64,000 nt of DNA from Nymphaea colorata (Eukaryota; Streptophyta; Magnoliopsida; Nymphaeales; Nymphaeaceae). Location: contig NC_045138.2 of NCBI RefSeq assembly GCF_008831285.2, positions 31,653,934 through 31,717,933 of the forward strand. The letters run 5' to 3'. Below the pieces are notes generated by a model. It was not told where the DNA came from and searched no databases. It worked only from the letters and a program-made list of their open reading frames with translations. A program made the translations under genes and the position numbers. Position 1 is the stretch's first letter. Each line of letters opens with the position of its first letter. This document shows positions 11,601 to 23,075 of the stretch, one piece after another.

Positions 11601-14523
11601 AATCATGACAAATTGCAGCCCTTCTTTCTGTGACTTCTCCTCCTCTTTTTGCTGACTGAATCTGATGTGGTATTAAAGCACGATCGAGTCTAGGGTATTT
11701 AATACACTCCAAAAATGTATGTTCGTAAAGATCATTGTCTTCTTCAAGACAGGAAAACGTTTCTTCTTCAAGTCACCCCTATCCTTTTCCTCCAGTCCTT
11801 TGTATTTTCTTCCGTCTTCCTTTTCTAATTAAATCTTGGTTCCTGATTGTGAATATCTGCTACCTTTGCGGTCTCCTTTGTTTCTTAAGATTATTCAACA
11901 AGACTTGCTTTCTCCCAAGATAAACTATATTTTCTGTCATTTGTTATTTCTATCATCTTCTCTTCACTTTCTTCTCTTCTCATCTCTGTTTCTGCTGCAC
12001 AAGCCAGCATACCTCCCTTTGTCATTCAGTTCCTATATTTCATTTTATGCTCTACTTGCAATCTGTAGGTCTAGTTCTAATCTTGCATTGTATCGGATAA
12101 TTGTTACAACATGATTAAACCATCAAGTTTCATAAAATATACGGAAGTTCCTAATTATATGGAAGTGTAGACGAGGACACAAGCTATGACTGTTTTCCAC
12201 CATCAAGTTTATTGAAGAATTTTGGTGGCTCAGGAATAAGAGTAAACTGCATTCTTAGTCATCTGTACAAGAGTCTAAGCAATAAATATCAGAATACTCC
12301 TAGCCCCATTAATACAACCAATTTGTGCTGATGATATTTGTTTTGACTGAATGAAGGTGCCAAAGTCCCACATACTACCAAGAGCATTTGGACAAATATA
12401 AGGTGCTTCAAGAAATAATGAACAGTGAATAAGTTATGGCAGGTAACAATATATACCTCATTGCGTATACCCGGAACAATAGATTCACCGAGACATTTGA
12501 TTGTATCACCCACCGTATCTGTTCTATCATCAGGCGATCTAAGTGATGAATGTAATGTGACATAGCTATCACCACTGTTGCCATGATTATTATTCTGATC
12601 AAGAGAAAAAGCATCTGGAAACTTCTTCAGGTGGTCTATGATACTGCATTCAGTACGCAGCCAAGTTAATTTGAAAACTTCCCATACATAGATTACAGAC
12701 ATCAGCTAATTGTTACCCAATCATGTAATACTTGTTTGTGACCAAAATTAAGAGACAATCACATTAACATAAACTCTCAGAGACAAGGCTCGATTGGTTA
12801 CAATTTTCCACGCATTATTGGGTATCTCTGGCTATGGGCATCAAGAATTCAACCACACAAAGTAAAACCACAGTTATTAACTTATTAAACTGAGTTATGA
12901 GACAGGTGAACACCAAATATGATTACACACAACATGGAGCGACAGAAACTCATTAGATTTTAGATCCATGTTATAGGTCTTATCCATACACTTCAATAAA
13001 AATTGAAAGTTTTTGTTATTTGCACCTTTCCAGAAATGTCCAAATACCAAAATCAAACCAATAGAAAAGAAAACGTACCGCAAACAGGAACATATCAGGA
13101 TTGATTGATATCAAACAAATGCTGATGTTGCGTCATCCTATATATTTAACTGCACATAACTAACATTTACATGAAAGACTAGAAAATGATTCATGTTAAC
13201 AATAACCCACAAGTTTATTGCTGTACCTAATACAAATCTTTGTTAACATTAATGTACACAGTCATATAGGTGAAATTTATCTAACTTGTGCATGTTGAGT
13301 ATTGGCTACAATTGCACAAAATAGAACCTTGTAAGCTCCAGTTAGGATAATACACTCATCAGAGTGTTAAATACGCAAAATCTTAAAAAATTGGTCTATT
13401 TAGTGCATTTGTACAAGGTAAGATTACAGATGCGCGACCATGTATAAATTTATACTATATAAGCCATACTTGGTTGATTACTCAAATAAGAAAAGGAAAA
13501 ACTTATGCTACTGTATCAGGCTCTGCAGATATGAGAAATGGTAATCCAGGTGAAAAAAATTTCTCCAACCAGAACTTAACCTTCAATATTGCGTAAAGCA
13601 AATTGAACCAATTACAAAACGACAAAAACACTTTGAAATCAGAGAGCTTACCATGGGTGGATGTACCCAACAACTTGGCCTTCAATAACAAATGGTAGGA
13701 AATCGGATAGCAACCCCTACAAGTTAAACGCAACGTCCTTTTTGATAAGTAAGCAGATACTACAAGTCACCATGAAGAAATTTCTCCATATGAAAGCTTG
13801 TAAAGAATACAAGCTAATAGAAGAACAGAAAACCGTTTTCTTGAGGGACGAATTGACATAGAAAATGCTGACGAGTATGAAAGCATTTAAGATAGAGAAA
13901 CAATATTGGCGTTTTGACATATCAAATGGGAAAAGAAAACAGGTGGGAAGTGGGAACTTCAAAATCTTCAGAGCTATACCTATCTGGCTTGGGTTAACCA
14001 GAGCTAAATGACTTGAATGGAGCAAAAAGATGGAGATTCTCCACAAAACCTTCTAATTTTTCGCCACCCATCACGACTCTAGCCGTCAATTAGCCCAGAT
14101 ACGAAGAATCCGGCGGGGAGGGAAGATAAAGATCCAAAACACGAAAATTTTCGAGAAGGAACTAAAGCAAGTTTTCGGCATTGAGGAGAAATTCATGGCG
14201 TCTGTCTCGGGAAGGGGGAGAGAGAGAGAGAGAGATCTTACGGAACCACGGTTGCACTTCTGGACTTTGTGAGCGTATCCTTGGAGGCCTGGCAGCTCCC
14301 CGGGCCAATGCTCCGCCTCCGCAGCTCGGAGAACGTCGTCCCACGTGAAGTTGGGAAGATGATGACGACTGCTCGCCGGCGTCGTGGTGGTGGTGAGGGC
14401 CCGAGCAGCAAGAGGACGAGGAGAGGTCCCCAGGAGCTTCCATGGAAGTGAGGACCGAGCAACTGGCTGCCAGCAGGAAGCAGCAATACTTAGCGGGAAA
14501 CACGAACGAGCGTATGCCCCCAT
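3464..14523 (-). CDS. NUDT20: Nudix hydrolase 20/24-like (DUF4743), complete, 9 exons
   Basis: Exons on the minus strand, 5' to 3': 14523-14242, 13716-13652, 12643-12457, 11019-10939, 9661-9536, 7581-7502, 5625-5510, 4296-4176 and 3533-3464. They join in frame to 1,128 bp, 375 aa. The N-terminal ~48 residues are rich in Ser, Ala, Arg and Thr with no acidic residue, like an organelle transit peptide. Residues ~58-200 form the DUF4743 region (FTWDDVLRAAEA, KCNRGS, SDFLPFVIEGQVVGYIHP, PVFFSLERAAAPLFGIK), followed by the Nudix domain (AYGVHMNGYTEKEGKKYLWI, core KECEEEAGIP at ~259-268) and a conserved tail (VSYMDIEGYRLKRDVLFCYD, VIIDFLFRHG). Length and order match Arabidopsis NUDT20/24 (about 375 aa). 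Relatives of this family hydrolyse damaged forms of thiamin diphosphate; that function is inferred here. The gene spans 11 kb because its introns (525-1,954 bp) carry repeats. The symbol marks the family; orthology to NUDT20 rather than NUDT24 is not settled. Confidence 0.93.
5154..5274. repeat. (GATA)/(GA)n tract followed by G-quadruplex-prone G tracts
   Basis: GATA repeats and then an uninterrupted (GA)n lie at 5154-5212. After a short T run, 5242-5274 holds five runs of five or more G separated by single T bases. The tract lies in intron 7 of the Nudix gene. The G-rich strand is the non-template (+) strand, so the transcript would be C-rich here. Confidence 0.9.
7766..7822. repeat. (TA)n microsatellite
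   Basis: About 57 bp of pure TA in intron 5 of the Nudix gene. The open frames across it, encoding runs of Tyr-Ile, are artefacts. Confidence 0.97.
8287..8357. repeat. (CTT)n then (CT)n microsatellite
   Basis: About 40 bp of CTT repeats passes directly into about 30 bp of CT, then a short (CA)n up to ~8370. It lies in intron 5 of the Nudix gene and abuts the element at 8372. Confidence 0.97.
8372..8553. mobile_element. CAGTGGCGGAGCC-family hAT-like MITE, degenerate copy
   Basis: The left end GGGTGGAGCTAAC and right end GCCTCTGCCC are imperfect inverted repeats matching the family defined by the copies at 43377 and 58075. The interior has the typical AAAATTTTAA-rich body and GGGGCCATGGCCCC near the right end. 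Microsatellites border it on both sides: (CA)n on the left and (TA)n at 8556-8598 on the right. No clean target duplication can therefore be read. Confidence 0.55.
8600..8910. repeat. dispersed AAAAAACGTG-type repeat, copy 1
   Basis: This AT-rich stretch contains AAAACGTGAAAAAAACGCG and ends with GAGATTTTCCCG and TTTTGCCGTATTA. The same segments occur in the same order at 38885-39175, so the two are copies of one repeat. It lies in intron 5 of the Nudix gene. No ends or coding capacity could be defined. Confidence 0.6.
10130..10287. repeat. 36-bp direct repeat bracketing an 86-bp insert
   Basis: 10130-10165 and 10252-10287 are the same 36 bp with one mismatch. The insert contains GGCCCCCATAAA and GGGCCCCCAATAAA, the GGGGCC/AT-rich style of the hAT-like MITE family elsewhere in the window. 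It lies in intron 4 of the Nudix gene. Confidence 0.85.
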
Positions 14524-14576
14524 GGTCGTCCCCAGAGAGGAATCGCGAAAGACTGAATGAGCCTGAATCTTGATGG

Positions 14577-14754
14577 TTAAGGCATGGTGCTCCGAGTCAG
14601 ATGGTGCCGGTACGAGAGTATGTGTACACGGTAAGTTTTAAGCACGGTACCCTAAGCCACCGGTGCCGGTACGACTGTGGCGGCGGTAAATTTTAAAGCA
14701 GGGTGCTCTGAGCCGCATGGTAAGGTAGGAGTGTGGGTGTGAACTTGGTAGGTT
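14577..14754. repeat. three imperfect tandem repeats of about 55-62 bp
   Basis: Three units start with TTAAGGCATGGTGCTC (14577), TTAAGCACGGTACCCT (~14638) and TTAAAGCAGGGTGCTC (14693). Each continues through a GGTGCCGGTACGA-like core (decayed in unit 3) and ends near GGTAAGTTTT, GGTAAATTTT or GGTAGGTTTT. They start about 54 bp upstream of the Nudix start codon. Confidence 0.8.
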
Positions 14755-15289
14755 TTGAAAATATAAGTATGTACCCTAAGATATATAACGTTAATTTTCA
14801 TTGTTGTTTTTGCTTATCTTATAATGTAGCATTTTTAAGATGAGTAAAAGTTGACAAAGAAAAACAAAAAATAAAAGTTTTAAAAATAGATGAAATTGTC
14901 AATTTATCATACAGACGTTTGAATCGAATTTAACGGGTACTCCATCCAAAAAATACATTTTCGTAAAATTCCTACTACTGCCCTTATTTTGGCGCATCAA
15001 ATAATGAGATCATCATGGCTATTCGGGCTAAGTGACATGCTGATGGATTGTAAATAAGAACTCAAATTGAAAGGTGATGCTCCCATGAATTGACCCGCAA
15101 TAATACTTACTTCTTCTCCTAATTCAACCAGTCACTATGAATGGGGGCTCTGACCATAACATAATCGACAGATTCAAGATGCACTTCGGCAAGAGGTCAT
15201 GAATTGACACAAACCTAGATATACATCATTCAACAATACGCTACCTATTAGCGTTTAGATAGAAAATTCTTTCTGTCATCCCTTTTCGT

Positions 15290-15630
15290 AAGCCTGGGCA
15301 TTGGGTTGGCCCGATAATGAGTCGGGCTCGGGTCGGCCTGACACCCTAAACCTGAGCCCGGTCCTCACCTGACAATTAAAACCCAAGCCCGAGCCTTGCC
15401 CGGACTCGGGCTCATCCTGATTAAATTAAAAAATATTTTAATATAAGCTAATATATAAATATAATTAATCATAATAAAATATTATAATTATATGTAAATA
15501 TATTAATGGGGCCCACCCTAGACAGCTAGATAAATTATCGGGCCAGCTCAATGCCCTTTCTTCGGGGCCAGGCCAAACCCAAGTCAGGCCGAGTACCGGC
15601 TACTTACCGGCAGCCCGACCCGATGCCTAA
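15290..15630. mobile_element. GC-rich foldback element (GGGCATCGGG ends)
   Basis: The left end GCCTGGGCATTGGGTTGGCC mirrors the right end GGCAGCCCGACCCGATGCCT. The interior alternates GGGCTCGGGTCGG-like tracts with an AT-rich core (ATAATTAATCATAATAAAA). This is the structure of common plant non-autonomous hAT-like elements. An exact target duplication is not clear (CCCTTTTC on the left, CCCTTTCA on the right). Confidence 0.6.
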
Positions 15631-15850
15631 GTTTTACCCTTTCAAAGGCTCACAGAAATACCTTGGGCACTTCCACGATTGTTCTAAGTACAACAATATG
15701 TCGAACTACTTCACCAAGTCTACATGTCAGGTATCAAACATTTGACATTTATATAGCAATAACTCTAGACCCTAGATGCAAAAGTAAGAAGAGAGAGTTG
15801 TGAGATTCCCTTCGCTTATTCTGGTATTCGACTCGGGCCAAGCTCAAAAA

Positions 15851-16030
15851 TTAGGCACTGGGTTAAGATAAGTCACTTTTAATATTTTTACTAATGTATA
15901 TATAATTATATATATTTTATTGCGACTAATTATATTTATGTATTATTTTTTATTTAAACTTATTTTTACTTTAACCAGGCAGAACTGGGCCGAGCTCAAC
16001 TTTCAAGTGTCGGGCTAGATGCCTAGGCCT
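15851..16030. mobile_element. second, degenerate GGGCATCGGG-type foldback element
   Basis: The left end TTAGGCACTGGGTTAAG and right end GTCGGGCTAGATGCCTAGGC are imperfect inverted repeats around an AT-rich core. It is shorter than its neighbour at 15290 but has the same ends, so it appears to be an internally deleted relative. Confidence 0.5.
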
Positions 16031-16574
16031 AGATCCAATACCTCAAACTCGTTTTATTGTTATTAGATTCTCAAAAATATCCAAATTGGAAGAGGATCGA
16101 TAAATGTGCCTTTAAACCATTTGGGTATTTCTTGACCTTTATTCGATCCAAAGTGTGTGACTGATGTTCCAATGAAGAATTCAGGTTAGATCTAACGGTC
16201 TGATGCATCTTTAGTTTTACCAAAATCTAAAATATAACAAAAGTCCAGCAGAAGTTCATAAATCTATCAAATTGTCGGATGTTGTCTGACAACTAAAAAT
16301 TAAAAATTCATCGTTGAAAGCATTATAAATCATTATTAAAAGCATCATGAATCATTGTTGCATCATAAACTATAGTAATATTTTTTGTAGCGACTATTTT
16401 TTAACAAGTTTTAAATTTTTAACTATGCATGTCATCAGTCAAATAGTTGGACCAGCAATGATATGCTTCTTGGGGTATAAGTTGAAGATGTTGAATCAAA
16501 TGTCACTAATAATACTGTAGTTCTTTGTCCTTTCTTTGGCTCTTTTTTTTTTGTATAGCTCACCTTAAGGCCCC

Positions 16575-16705
16575 GTCGCCTCAAGGGGCATAGCGTAGTT
16601 GGTATCGCTGACACCGACGCAGCTCAAAACCCCGGAGGCAAGAGGAATGGGAGGGCCTTCGGGCCTTGTTTGGGCGGTGGGGGTTAACACCTCTCGCTCA
16701 CCCAA
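16575..16705 (+). mobile_element. tRNA-derived SINE with 14-bp target duplication
   Basis: The 14-mer CACCTTAAGGCCCC occurs at 16561-16574 and 16706-16719, flanking 131 bp. Inside is a pol III A-box-like TAGCGTAGTTGG (16591-16602) preceded by GGGGCA, and a weak B-box-like GCTCAAAACCCC about 20 bp further on. The 3' half (TTTGGGCGGTGGG, CTCACCC) resembles the SINE at 46030. No poly(A) tail is visible at the 3' end, which is odd for a SINE. Confidence 0.7.
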
Positions 16706-17950
16706 CACCTTAAGGCCCCTTTTGATGCACAAAAAAAATAATGTGCAAAGTGGATTTTTTTAAAAAAGTTTGTACGGTTTTTTCTGCAGCATCAAACAAA
16801 AGAAATTTTACCATGCATTTTTCATAAGAAAACTGACTTTTTTTCCACGAAAAATTCTCCTGTCTATACAGTGGTAGTTTTACCTGGTAAAAAGCTTCAT
16901 GGGAATCAAACGTTGCCTAAGTTTTGCTTGTTGAAGAAGTTTGTAGCCAGGAAAGGGCAAAGGAAAATAAAAAATAAACAAACTAGTGACCTACTTCCAA
17001 TCTCATGAAATTAAAGCAGACCAAGAATGAAAGGTGGTAACCTCAAAAGTGTCTTAAGTTCTGCCTACTCATAGGAATTTGACTTAGAATGCAAGCATTA
17101 ATGCCCTCCAAATGAAGTCATCTACATCATCACACAGAGCTCATGGAAAATATATGTATAGGTGTCTACCAGCTCAAGATCATTACTGTGATTACTTTTG
17201 ATTTTTTGAGAAACTACTCACCATGAACTGATTATGTTGAAGTGATTTCTCATGGTGGTGAATATAAATCTTAACAATTCTAGAAACAATTTACATATTT
17301 ACACATATATTTCATAAAACATGTGGATCGAGTAAATACTAAAATTATTTGAACTGAGTTCTCATGAGTGAACTTGATTTATGGTTAACAAGATGCTACA
17401 TACAAAATTGCTTTTTTTTTTTTCAAAATGATCAAACTGTATTTTATCATTTAACTTTGGAAGAAGACATTTTATGTATGATACTGGGATAAATTAAACA
17501 AGCTGAAAAAATATGCCTTATTAAAGCACATAATTTTCATATTTACATAGTCCACATATTTTATGAATTATATATATAGCTTGTAATTTATATTTGAAAA
17601 AAAGTCGTTTTATCCTAAACATATACATGCATTTTCTTCATTACGGACTATCCTGATTTGGTTTGAATAAAATTCTACAAGAAAATGATTGATCGTTGGC
17701 TTGTTAAATATGAATAATTCTTGTTGTACTTGCTCAATTACTACTGCAGCAACGTGTCACTTAATGAAAATGCCTTTAATCTGCTACAAGCAACCATCAA
17801 TTCACATTCATTGACAATTATTTTGAATAACAAGTAGTGCGATTGCTAATCAAATATCAGTTTGGTATCATTCTATGGTAGACCAATGTATAGATGTGCA
17901 TGTTATCTCAAACATAACTTATATATTGCTCATTGATATAACTCAATTAG

Positions 17951-18053
<103 letters not shown>

Positions 18054-18456
18054 CTCTATCTCCCTCTTTCTTTCTGCCTAGATAAGACTATGCAAACTGT
18101 AGGTATATACAACCTTGCACTACTGTTTCATACTCGGGTACACATTGGCAGCCACATAATACCAAAAATATGTATTTCATTATCATTAACAAAAACCTGA
18201 AAACCCCAAGATAGGAATCACGCCGGCACCGGCGAATCTTATTTCACCGGAACAATCCTAGGAGTCGACGGCGGTCCGGTCTCCCCGGAGTTAATTCACT
18301 TTCCGGGGAAACTGCAGTTACGAACAGACAGGTATCTAAGAGAAGCACAGGAGATGATTTCTACTCTTGAGTTCTATTTCTTCGCACCATAAGTTAGAAA
18401 CTGAAGAAGAGCTCCAGATTCAAGCCAGGAAGCAGGAAGCGCTGCGCATTGTTCCG

Positions 18457-18867
18457 TTAATGGTCTGAGTTTCCCTTAGCCAAGCAGGCTTCCCAGAAGA
18501 GCCTGCTCTTCTCCATCTCCAACTTCTTGAAATTGAGAACTGCTTGGCCTTCTGTTTCCATTAGTGATGAAGCAGTCACGGCCGCGTAATCTTTTAATTC
18601 TTCAGAAATTGATGCACCATATTGATCATCTTGCTCCACCGCCTCCCCACCATTCTGCTCATGATCATCTTCATCCCGAACATCACCGCCATCATCAGCA
18701 TCTTCGTCAGGACATATATTCAGGTCCACGCAACCATCACTGCATGACTCAGCATCATCTTCCGAGATGAAGGTCGATGATTCCCCACCTACCACCACCA
18801 TGGATGGAGTCTCTGAGTCCTCACTCGCTTCCAATCCAAAGAGGTAGCACTCCTGCTGCTTCTCCAT
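18457..18867 (-). CDS. small acidic plant protein of unknown function
   Basis: A single uninterrupted frame of 136 aa runs from ATG at 18867 to TAA at 18457-18459. Residues ~35-85 are strongly acidic (runs such as DDAESCSDG and DEDADDGGDVRDEDDHE). The C-terminal 40 residues look ordered, with a probable amphipathic helix (ELKDYAAVTASSLMETEG, AVLNFKKLEMEKSRLFWEAC). Codon use and GC content are higher than the AT-rich flanks, and the frame is bounded by a normal start and stop, which supports a real gene. A GAGAGAGA tract lies just upstream of the ATG and a (TA)n tract upstream of that, fitting a plant leader and promoter. I recognise no domain. A second exon is not needed, but 5' or 3' UTR introns cannot be excluded. 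Confidence 0.7.
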   Translation of the reverse strand: MEKQQECYLFGLEASEDSETPSMVVVGGESSTFISEDDAESCSDGCVDLNICPDEDADDGGDVRDEDDHEQNGGEAVEQDDQYGASISEELKDYAAVTASSLMETEGQAVLNFKKLEMEKSRLFWEACLAKGNSDH

Positions 18868-20756
18868 TTAGCTACGAGAGAGAGAGAGTACATGTGTGAA
18901 TATATATATATACGTGTGTGATATTTGAGTGCTGGGAAGGAATCAAATGTAGCATATTAGTGAATGAACGATGACTTTGCCTATCAAATCACTCAAACAT
19001 TTAATATTAAGATATTCATTTGACAAAAATAAATGGTGGAGAGAAAAATAATAGAAAAAAAAGATATGAACCAATACTAAATGACGGAAATGTTTATCAT
19101 CATTTTCTTCTTGTTTGCTTAAATTGTTGGGTAGCTTTTATATATATATATATATGTGTCAATCAACTCGCAAAATGAGACATAAAGTGGAAAGCGTGCC
19201 ATTTTCTAGATGGTCGATGTGCCAAAGGCTAATTCTCATGGTTACTGGTTAGGGTTCCCATTGCTGTCTTTTATATGAAAAGTTTGGTAGCATATGGAAT
19301 GAGAATATTTTGTAAGATCGTTCACAGAAGAATGCTTGGATCTTTCTAATAATAATTTAACCTTTGGATGCTCCATGCGAAGCCCATACAGTTGTGGTTG
19401 TTACCAATGTATTTATGGTTCATCAAACTAAGGATCTAAGGTCGGACGTATCATCATTACTACATTGAGAAAATGTAGCGTTTGATTTCAAAATTGTGAT
19501 TCTCAAATCCTGAGGATCTCGAATCCGAGGCTATCAAATGTTCCTTCAAACAAACCATGAAAGTGCATTCAAACAAGTGAAAATCGTGTCCTAGTCTTGA
19601 AATTTGTTTGCAAAACTACATGATCTCTACCTTGTTTAGCAAGTCCACATCTATGATGGTATATCCCTAGACTGTTTGATTCTGACAACTATCTACTGCC
19701 TAAGTTATCAAACTACTAATAGGGTTGCTGGGTTGTTGGGATGCAAATGGGTTAAATACATGTCCAATCATGTTCGATCCGAAGGTCTGATCGTGTACGT
19801 CACAAACTAGATCCAAGTGCGGACTAGATCTTACGTTATATTGAATCTAATAAAGTCAGAACAACATCAAATTAGTTTTCACACATTATAAACTATGGAT
19901 CTTGAGAAAGAAATTGAATGGTGACTCTGGCTATCAAGAGTCATCCAGCTCACGCACGAGAGATCCACTATGATGGATGGTTGAAAGAAAAACAAGAAGA
20001 AAAAGTGATAGACATTTTCATTATAGAGTATTAGTACACACTTTTTTTTTTCTCTCTCGACTGTTCATCACAATGGATCAGACAACCTTCATGAGTGAAC
20101 TTGGCGACTTTGGCTCGCTCACTCTGAATGCATAATCACTAGATCAGTAATAAAAGCACAAATTTCTCTAAGCACGACTAGTTTAGACCCGTACCCGACT
20201 AAGATGTCTATCAGGTAGTATTTAGGGACTACAAGAGAGAGTAGATTGAGAAACCAGAAAGATCTAAAACTTGGAGTTAGATTGCTTGATTTAAAATGCA
20301 CATACTTTTGTGAAAAAGTTCCTTGTCTTTGTGGCATTATATATTAGCCCTTGGCCTAACAGATACAGTACTGAATTGAATGTACAAGCTATTTGTGGAC
20401 CCACTACTGGTTTCTGTCCAGTCTATGTCTTATGAAATGCAGTTTTTATCTTATTTATCTATGAAGTTGTATAGTCCAAATAATTTTAGAAATTTGTCAC
20501 TATGTAGACATTCTTTACAAAATTTGGCAAGTCATCTTCAAAGTTTGTGCTCAGGTTTGGAGTCAGGTAATTTGCATAAGTACCTCCAAATCCTGCAATT
20601 AACACTTTTATCATGTGAAAATTTCGGCCTAAGCCAATATTTATCAATACCAGCAAGTGGTAGTCTTTTTTTTTTTCCTTGGCAGGTTAGATGTGCTAAG
20701 GGCACATGCACTGTTGGCCCCCTTACGCCACGTGCCCCTGTCGGGTGGCATTACGG

Positions 20757-21180
20757 ATGTCAATAGATCTGATTTAAATGTGATATTGGGCCGAAGCTCA
20801 TAAAAAAAAGTTGGATGTGAAACAAAATTGATATCTGATTAAGAATTCAGATCAGATTCAGATATAAAAAATGATAGACGGTTGAGTTTAGATTCATATT
20901 TAAGTAAATGTTTGACCTGATTCAAATTCTTATCCGGATCAGACATAGGCTTGAATCAATAACATATATCCAATGTCTATAATGTAGTTTGGATTCAATT
21001 TAAAAGTCAGATTCAGATGCTAACTAAAAAGTCAAATTGGGACTATGAATTCAGATTTTGGATTTGGATATGGTATAATTCTTTTTTGTCCAGTTCAAAT
21101 TTGAATTCGACTTTGAAGATATAAATATCCGAAAAAACTGGTATGGTGAAATGTACAGATTTGAATTTGATCTACTTGGC
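20757..21180. mobile_element. degenerate GGATTCAGAT-rich foldback element
   Basis: The left end GATGTCAATAGATCTGATTT and right end AGATTTGAATTTGATCTACT are partly inverse to one another. The body repeats TCAGATTCAGATAT-like and GGATTTGGATATGG-like words. This is the common plant repeat style built from AT-rich hexamers, strongly mutated. Boundaries are approximate. Confidence 0.4.
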
Positions 21181-21322
21181 ACAATGATAGGAGGCAAACA
21201 ATGGTTTGAAACTTAATTGATATGGATTTTGATCTAATTTCAAAATTGCATAAGCTTTGATGTATTTACGATGATCTGTCTAGTGTTTGAATAATTACAA
21301 ATAACTACCTAGGTTCAGAAAA

Positions 21323-21428
21323 TAATTCATGAGCACACATGCTTCAATTAAAAATATTATTTTAGGTCTAATAAACAATAGAATCCCTATAACTAAGGAG
21401 TTTAATTCATGAGCACACATGCTTCAAT
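21323..21428. repeat. 26-bp direct repeat, copies 80 bp apart
   Basis: 21323-21348 and 21403-21428 are identical (TAATTCATGAGCACACAT plus GCTTCAAT). Nothing coding surrounds them. Confidence 0.9.
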
Positions 21429-22906
21429 CGTTTGCTCCACATTTTCCCCTTTTCTTTTTAGTCTAATTATTGGAATAAGTGATAATGCCAGAAAACTCCG
21501 GTTGAAGGACACTAATACATAGTAGCTAAATTTTTTACCCTTCAAAAAATCGTGGACATTACTTATTAAAATGATTAAAGTCTATGAATATAAAGACACC
21601 AAGATGTAAAGAAACAAATTTTATGGGAACGTGTGGGCAACTGCCCACAAAAAGCAGAGGAAAATGAGGTTTGTGAAAAATTTTCCTTTTCATTAAGATA
21701 AAAAATAGTTTTCTTAAGTATATTCTAGCATTTTCTATTTATGAAGCATGTATTTTCGAAGTACCTTATAAGCTTAAGCAATTATTTATAAATTCTCAAA
21801 CATTAGATGGATATTCTATTAGCATTATCTGCGCGGTTCTCTATATTTGCAAATTTCTCAACAAAATATTAACTTTGTCCTATCGTTGCCAGGAATCGTG
21901 CATGAAATCTGTAATATTTATTTTGAACATGCTCCTACGGCAGTCTATATTTGAATTGATTTTGAGTTGGAGCGAAATAATTAAACACCAACTAAATGAC
22001 TCTCGTACTATATTAACAATAAAATAAATAAATGGTCATTACTTGCGGCGCACCTTTTTGTTTAAGGGTTAACTAGAGTATCATATATATACCGCTTGCA
22101 GTCTAAAAATGTAGCACTGATGACCAAACTTTTATTGTCCTGCCAATTCGACCAGCTACGCTATACACCCCCTCAAAGCATAAGAAAAGTTTTCAAATAC
22201 CAATAAAAGGGTTTAGAGGGAGGAAAATTTATCAAAGATTTAAAAGGGTTTGGTGTGTGTCCGTAGATGAAAAGTAGGAAGGGTAAGATAAAATAGAGAA
22301 GGTTGAAGAGTAAACATAGGTAAAGTCGGTGTAAAAAGTAGAGATGCCATTCACATCATTAGACAATATTGATATGAAATTATTTGGATTAGTTCTCCCG
22401 TAGTGTTTCGTTTATTTATTTATTTTGCAAGCAGGGAAGAAGCACTTTAAGGTGTCGGTTATTTATACATATAACGTGCAAAACATCAAATCGAATTTCT
22501 GGTAATGAGAATGAAGTTAGGCAATGTGGTGCATTTACATTTTCATTAGACAATTAAGTGACTCTTTTGGTCCTAATAATTAGTTCTAATGTTGAAGGAA
22601 GGATAAAGCTGACGTTTATGTAGACCTTTTAAGGCAGTTTCTCCGAAATAAACATCAAACTGATTTCAATGTCATGAACATAGATGTTTATCCGCCCTAT
22701 AAGCAAATATGCACAGTATCAACCACTCCCCCCAACAAAGGTTGATTCAGACCCTTCAAAATATTGGCGGATTCACGGCGAATTTATGCCATATCACCAT
22801 GTATTGCCTCAAAGACCAGGGTTTTGAAGTGTTTTGGGATTCACGAATGTTTATATGGCATGCTTCGACAGATAGTTTGAATCTCGTTGGCTCTACAAGG
22901 GTCTAC

Positions 22907-23075
22907 AAGGGCCATGGCCCCACATCAAAAAAAAAAACCACTTAAAAAAAAGTTACATGTAAACTTTTAAAATTTTTCACTCTGTTTTATATAAAAATTT
23001 TGAAAAATGATATTTTGGTTCACATTAAAACATTAATTCAGCTCCTCTTATAAAAAATTTCTAGCTTTCTTATGC
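22907..23075. mobile_element. CAGTGGCGGAGCC-family hAT-like MITE, degenerate
   Basis: AAGGGCCATGGCCCCACA is followed by the AT body shared with the copy at 8372 (TTACATGTAAACTTTTAAAA, TTTTGAAAAATGATATTT) and an eroded right end AAATTTCTAGCTTTC. Terminal repeats are decayed, so the boundaries are approximate. Confidence 0.45.

Noticed and set aside
12289-12702. Treating the 137-codon minus-strand frame as a stand-alone gene
   Set aside because: Only 12457-12643 matches the Nudix family; the rest is intron read-through on both sides.
20380-20766. 128-codon open frame on the + strand
   Set aside because: No recognisable domain, AT-rich codon use like the surroundings, and it ends in low-complexity sequence.
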